Shown here: one piece after another, positions 58,936-64,000 of the stretch
Position numbering within the stretch: position 1 is the stretch's first letter
How the letters are laid out: each line of letters opens with the position of its first letter
Translations under genes and position numbers: made by a program
The notes under the pieces: generated by a model
What the model was told of the DNA's origin: nothing
The model's input: only the letters and a program-made list of their open reading frames with translations
Database searches by the model: none
Origin: Methylococcus sp. Mc7
Lineage (GTDB): Bacteria > Pseudomonadota > Gammaproteobacteria > Methylococcales > Methylococcaceae
Length of the DNA: 64,000 nt
Direction of reading: 5' to 3'
Assembly: GCF_019285515.1 (NCBI RefSeq)
Contig: NZ_CP079095.1
Location: 62,001-126,000, forward strand

Positions 58936-59955
58936 TCAATTCAGCAAGACGGCGTCCGCGGTGTAACCTTCCGCCTCCAGGATAGAGCGGAGCTTGAGCT
59001 GCGCCTCCCGTTGAATCTGACGTACCCTTTCGCGTGTCACGCCCATGTCCACGGCCACCTCCTCGAGCGTCGAAACCTCATGCCCGCCGAGCCCGAAGCG
59101 GCGCTGGAGGACTTCCCGCTGGCGCGGGTTCAGCCGGCCCAGCCATTCGTCGATTTTCTGCTCCATCCGCTCGGCGAGCAGGGTATCCGTGACCGGCCTC
59201 TGGCCCTCATCGGGCGCCATGTCGAGCAGGGATTTGGAGGAATCGGCGGTGATCGGCGCGTCGGCCGACAAATCCTTTTCGCTCAGCCGCAGAAGCTGCT
59301 CGACACGCTCGGACGATTTCTCGAGCTGCCGAGCCACATCCTGGGCCGTTGGCGTTCCCTGCATTTTGACGGAAAGGCGCCGATAGGCTTTCAATACGGC
59401 GTTCATTTCCTTGGCGACGTGGACCGGAAGCCGGATGGCCCGGACCTGGCTCATCAGGGCGCGCTCGATCGTCTGCCTTATCCACCACGTTGCATAGGTG
59501 GAAAAGCGGAATCCGCGCTCCGGCTCGAACTTTTCGACGGCCCGGATCAGACCGAGATTGCCCTCCTCGATCAGATCGAGCAAAGGCAGACCCAGGTTCA
59601 GATAGCGGCGCGCGATCTTGACGACAAGGCGCAGATTGCTTTCGATCATGAGACGGCGGGCATCATCGTCGCCTTCGAGGGCGAGACGTCCGAAATGCTT
59701 TTCCTCCTCCGCCGTCAGGAGCCTCCATTTTCCCAATTGGTTCAGGTAGATGCGTGTTGCATCGAGCTCCGAGCCAAGCTCGGCCGCTTCTCCGCCTTCA
59801 TCAGGGCCTTCATCACACCAGACCCGGGCACCGCAACCACCCATGGCACCCCCTTCGATCTCACCGGCGCTTATTTCGATCGCCGCTGTCTCATCGACGT
59901 AAGCCAAACCTTCAGGTAGGCTCCCGTCCAACTCAAAATCGACTTCAGACGACAT
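58936..59955 (-). CDS. rpoS: RNA polymerase sigma factor RpoS
   Basis: 339-aa sigma70-family factor of the RpoS type for stationary phase and general stress. Region 1.2 holds [20 protein letters not shown], region 2 [20 protein letters not shown] and [19 protein letters not shown], region 3 [10 protein letters not shown], and region 4.2 [20 protein letters not shown]. The ATG at 59955 is chosen because a GAGGA site lies 8 nt before it; the upstream ATG at 59964 overlaps that site. A -10-like TACAAT lies at 60060-60055 on the minus strand. Confidence 0.93.
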   Translation of the reverse strand: MSSEVDFELDGSLPEGLAYVDETAAIEISAGEIEGGAMGGCGARVWCDEGPDEGGEAAELGSELDATRIYLNQLGKWRLLTAEEEKHFGRLALEGDDDARRLMIESNLRLVVKIARRYLNLGLPLLDLIEEGNLGLIRAVEKFEPERGFRFSTYATWWIRQTIERALMSQVRAIRLPVHVAKEMNAVLKAYRRLSVKMQGTPTAQDVARQLEKSSERVEQLLRLSEKDLSADAPITADSSKSLLDMAPDEGQRPVTDTLLAERMEQKIDEWLGRLNPRQREVLQRRFGLGGHEVSTLEEVAVDMGVTRERVRQIQREAQLKLRSILEAEGYTADAVLLN

Positions 59956-60263
59956 CAGTTTCATCCTCAAGAGGCACGCCGCCAGAGGCAGCATTCGCAC
60001 CACCCGTTATCGCGAACTTCCGCAATAACACCCCATCCGTAAACCTCGAGCCTAATTGTATACCTTTCCGGGCCAGAAAAACCCTATCCTTGCGGCGGAA
60101 ACAAGCAGGTTGTGTTTATGCTCTTGTCCCCTGGGGGGGATGCGTCAGATACAGGGACTTCTGGTTTCTTTGTCGCCGAAGCCGTCCTAAAATTCACCCG
60201 ATTCGATTGCCGTTTCATGAGTAGAATTCTCAATTCGGAGCCGACCGGACGAGCGACAATTCA
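59956..60263 (+). other. Divergent rpoS/acs control region
   Basis: Apart from a weak TACAAT (-10-like, minus strand, 60060-60055) for rpoS, no convincing promoter, terminator or small gene was seen. The stretch is less GC-rich than its neighbours. The acs ATG has no strong Shine-Dalgarno (GAGCGACAATTCA precedes it). Confidence 0.5.
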
Positions 60264-62591
<2,328 letters not shown>

Positions 62592-62631
62592 CGGCGCAGT
62601 CGCTCCCCCGCTCCAGAAACGAGACGCCCAC

Positions 62632-62652
62632 GGACAGCCTCCCCGGCTGTCC
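62632..62652 (+). terminator. Hairpin between convergent P-II and MarR genes
   Basis: GGACAGCC-TCCCC-GGCTGTCC, a perfect 8-bp stem with a 5-nt loop. T-runs are absent on both sides, so termination may be rho-dependent or the structure may just protect 3' ends. Confidence 0.5.
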
Positions 62653-62660
62653 GCCCCTCC

Positions 62661-63233
62661 TCAGTCCCCGACGGGCAGCTGATGCTCGCGGCAGATCATC
62701 TCGGCATCCTCCTCGAACAATTGTTCGCCGGTCAGTCCGCATCGGCGGCTGGCGTCCTCCAGGACAATGTGATGACGGCAGCTCTTGCAGGCTCCGAAGG
62801 TCTTGAGCTGATTGGCGACCTGCATCGCCTGGAGCACGTTGGCGAGCGCCGATTCCAGCAACCGACGCTGGTCTTTCGGGATCGTGCGCAGCGCGGTTCG
62901 CAGCACACGGGGCGGAATCGACTCCTCCAGCAGCCGCCTGCCGGCCTCGGTCAGCAGCATATGCACCACGCGCCGGTCGCGGGCATCGCTTTCCTTGACG
63001 ATCAAGCCGTTGTTTTCGAGGACGGCCAAGGTCTGCGAGACCGTCCCCTTGGTCAACCCGAGATATTCGGCAACTGCCAGCGGCGTGTTGCTGTAACGGT
63101 TGCAACTGGCCAGATAATGGAGGGCTTCGAGCTGCACCGGCTGCAACCCTTTGAAGCTTTCGGACCGGCGCGCATCCATGCGGATCAGGTTCGAAATCCG
63201 CTCCAGATAGTCGTATACGCGATCAGCTTCCAT
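62661..63233 (-). CDS. MarR-family regulator with C-terminal Cys-rich tail
   Basis: 190-aa winged-helix regulator. The DNA-binding region has LAVAEYLGLTKGTVSQTLAV, then NNGLIVKESDARDRRVVHML (wing) and the dimer helices. After the fold, residues 147-184 carry C149, C152, H154, H155, C165, C181 and H184 (GACKSCRHH ... CGLT ... ICREH), a potential metal or Fe-S site. Targets are unknown. A palindrome lies before its start, suggesting autoregulation. It is separated by 56 nt from speE, which lies upstream on the same strand. Confidence 0.85.
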   Translation of the reverse strand: MEADRVYDYLERISNLIRMDARRSESFKGLQPVQLEALHYLASCNRYSNTPLAVAEYLGLTKGTVSQTLAVLENNGLIVKESDARDRRVVHMLLTEAGRRLLEESIPPRVLRTALRTIPKDQRRLLESALANVLQAMQVANQLKTFGACKSCRHHIVLEDASRRCGLTGEQLFEEDAEMICREHQLPVGD

Positions 63234-63235
63234 GG

Positions 63236-63272
63236 TGACAAATAGTATCGGACCGATCGTATCTTGACAAAT
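63236..63272 (-). promoter_or_regulatory. Operator-like repeats before the MarR gene
   Basis: ATCGG-A-CCGAT (63247-63257) is an 11-bp dyad, flanked by direct repeats of TGACAAAT at 63236-63243 and 63265-63272. All lie within 40 nt upstream of the start, where a MarR dimer would be expected to bind. Confidence 0.45.
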
Positions 63273-63289
63273 CGCCGACTGTCATGCGC

Positions 63290-64000
63290 TCACCCAAGAT
63301 CCCGCAAGGCCTCGCGAAAGAATTCCGGCACGGCGAACGCGGCCCGGTGGATGTCCACGTTGTAATACTGCGTCGGGAACGGCTTCGCCGCCGCGGCATC
63401 CGCGCGGAACCGGCTCAAGTCCCCTTTGCCCGCCATGGTGGCGCTCCACCAGCCCGAGGGATAGATGAATTGCGGGAAGAACAGCGTGCGCGTCTGGGCA
63501 AAACCCGCCTGCCGCATGATCCGGTGCATCGAGGTGATGAGCGGCAGGTGGAACAGCGGCGATTCGCTCTGCTGCACCAGAATGCCGTCGGCGCGCAGGC
63601 AGCGGTGGCATTCGCGGAAAAACGCCTCGTTGAACAGCCCTTCCGCCGGACCGACGGGGTCGGTGCTGTCGACGATGATGACGTCGACGCATGCCTCCGG
63701 CGCATCCTTTACCCACTGGATGCCGTCGATGAACAGCAACTCCGCCCGGGGATCGCCGTTGGATTCGCACAGTGTGGGGAAATACCGTTCCGCCAGCCGC
63801 GTCACCCGCTCGTCGATGTCGATCTGCACCGCCTTCTCGACCTCCGGGTGCTTCAACACCTCCCGCAGGCTGCCGCAGTCTCCGCCGCCGATGATCCACA
63901 CGGTCTTCGGCGCGGGGTGGGTATACAGCACGGGATGCGTCATCATCTCGTGATAGAGGAAGTTGTCGCGGTCGCTCACCATGGTGCAGCCGTCGATCAC
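63290..64000 (-). CDS. speE: Spermidine synthase (polyamine aminopropyltransferase), 5' end beyond window
   Basis: 236 visible residues of an aminopropyltransferase that makes spermidine from putrescine and decarboxylated SAM. The SAM-binding motif is WIIGGGDCGSLREVLKHP, followed by QIDIDERV, VDVIIVDSTDPVGPAEGLF, and the C-terminal region with PTQYYNVDIHRAAFAVPEF. Full SpeE is about 285 aa, so roughly 50 N-terminal residues are outside. GGGDC replaces the more usual GGGDG in the cofactor loop. Confidence 0.94.
   Translation of the reverse strand: MIDGCTMVSDRDNFLYHEMMTHPVLYTHPAPKTVWIIGGGDCGSLREVLKHPEVEKAVQIDIDERVTRLAERYFPTLCESNGDPRAELLFIDGIQWVKDAPEACVDVIIVDSTDPVGPAEGLFNEAFFRECHRCLRADGILVQQSESPLFHLPLITSMHRIMRQAGFAQTRTLFFPQFIYPSGWWSATMAGKGDLSRFRADAAAAKPFPTQYYNVDIHRAAFAVPEFFREALRDLG

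Overview
This GC-rich window is densely packed bacterial chromosome. It carries about 60 protein genes, no rRNA, tRNA or CRISPR array, and no intact insertion sequence. The gene set points to a gammaproteobacterium. The evidence is the rpmF-plsX-fabHDG-acpP-fabF-pabC-mltG-tmk-holB order, a rpoZ-spoT-recG cluster, ubiE-ubiJ-ubiB, an RpoS-type sigma factor, mltD divergent from a yafS-like gene, and yceD divergent from a maf/yceF-type gene. Copper- and iron-associated envelope genes and a Calx-beta cytochrome-like protein would suit a methanotroph such as Methylococcus, but that lineage call is inference.

Layout. Positions 1-14.4 kb form a long minus-strand block. Transcription runs from yceD-rpmF through fatty-acid and phospholipid synthesis (plsX, fabH, fabD, fabG, acpP, fabF), then pabC, mltG, tmk, holB, pilZ, tatD, a TPR lipoprotein, a DinG/YoaA helicase and the truncated prfC at the left edge. 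Many of these genes overlap by 4 nt. A strong-looking promoter lies so close to the yceD start that the mRNA may be leaderless. Positions 14.4-17 kb hold maf, a DUF4124/SLT transglycosylase and purT.

Positions 17-24.8 kb are the most accessory-looking part. They hold a CxxCH/Calx-beta protein behind a Fur-box-like palindrome, a Tat-exported multicopper oxidase with a Met/Gly/His-rich insertion, a broken methyltransferase gene, a 0.6-kb stretch without recognisable genes, an AbrB/PIN toxin-antitoxin pair with a palindromic operator over its promoter, an NlpE-like periplasmic protein, a DUF504 protein and a PflX-type radical SAM enzyme.

Positions 24.8-40.3 kb are housekeeping: an orphan CheR, proS, hslVU, a DUF971 protein, ubiE-ubiJ-ubiB, a thioredoxin-like protein, pgk, rpoZ, spoT, ridA, recG and a glycine-zipper lipoprotein. 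Positions 40.3-44.2 kb hold rsfS, mltD, the yafS-like gene and a noncoding stretch with a 59-aa membrane-protein gene, an FNR/ANR-like box and a long hairpin.

Positions 44.2-50.3 kb are one minus-strand series: rpsF, rpsR, a DUF2232 protein, rplI, waaA, manC/cpsB and ychF. A divergent promoter pair separates it from gltB-gltD (glutamate synthase). A TrkH potassium transporter, a small lipoprotein, rpoS, acs, a P-II gene, a MarR-family regulator with a Cys-rich tail and a truncated speE finish the window.
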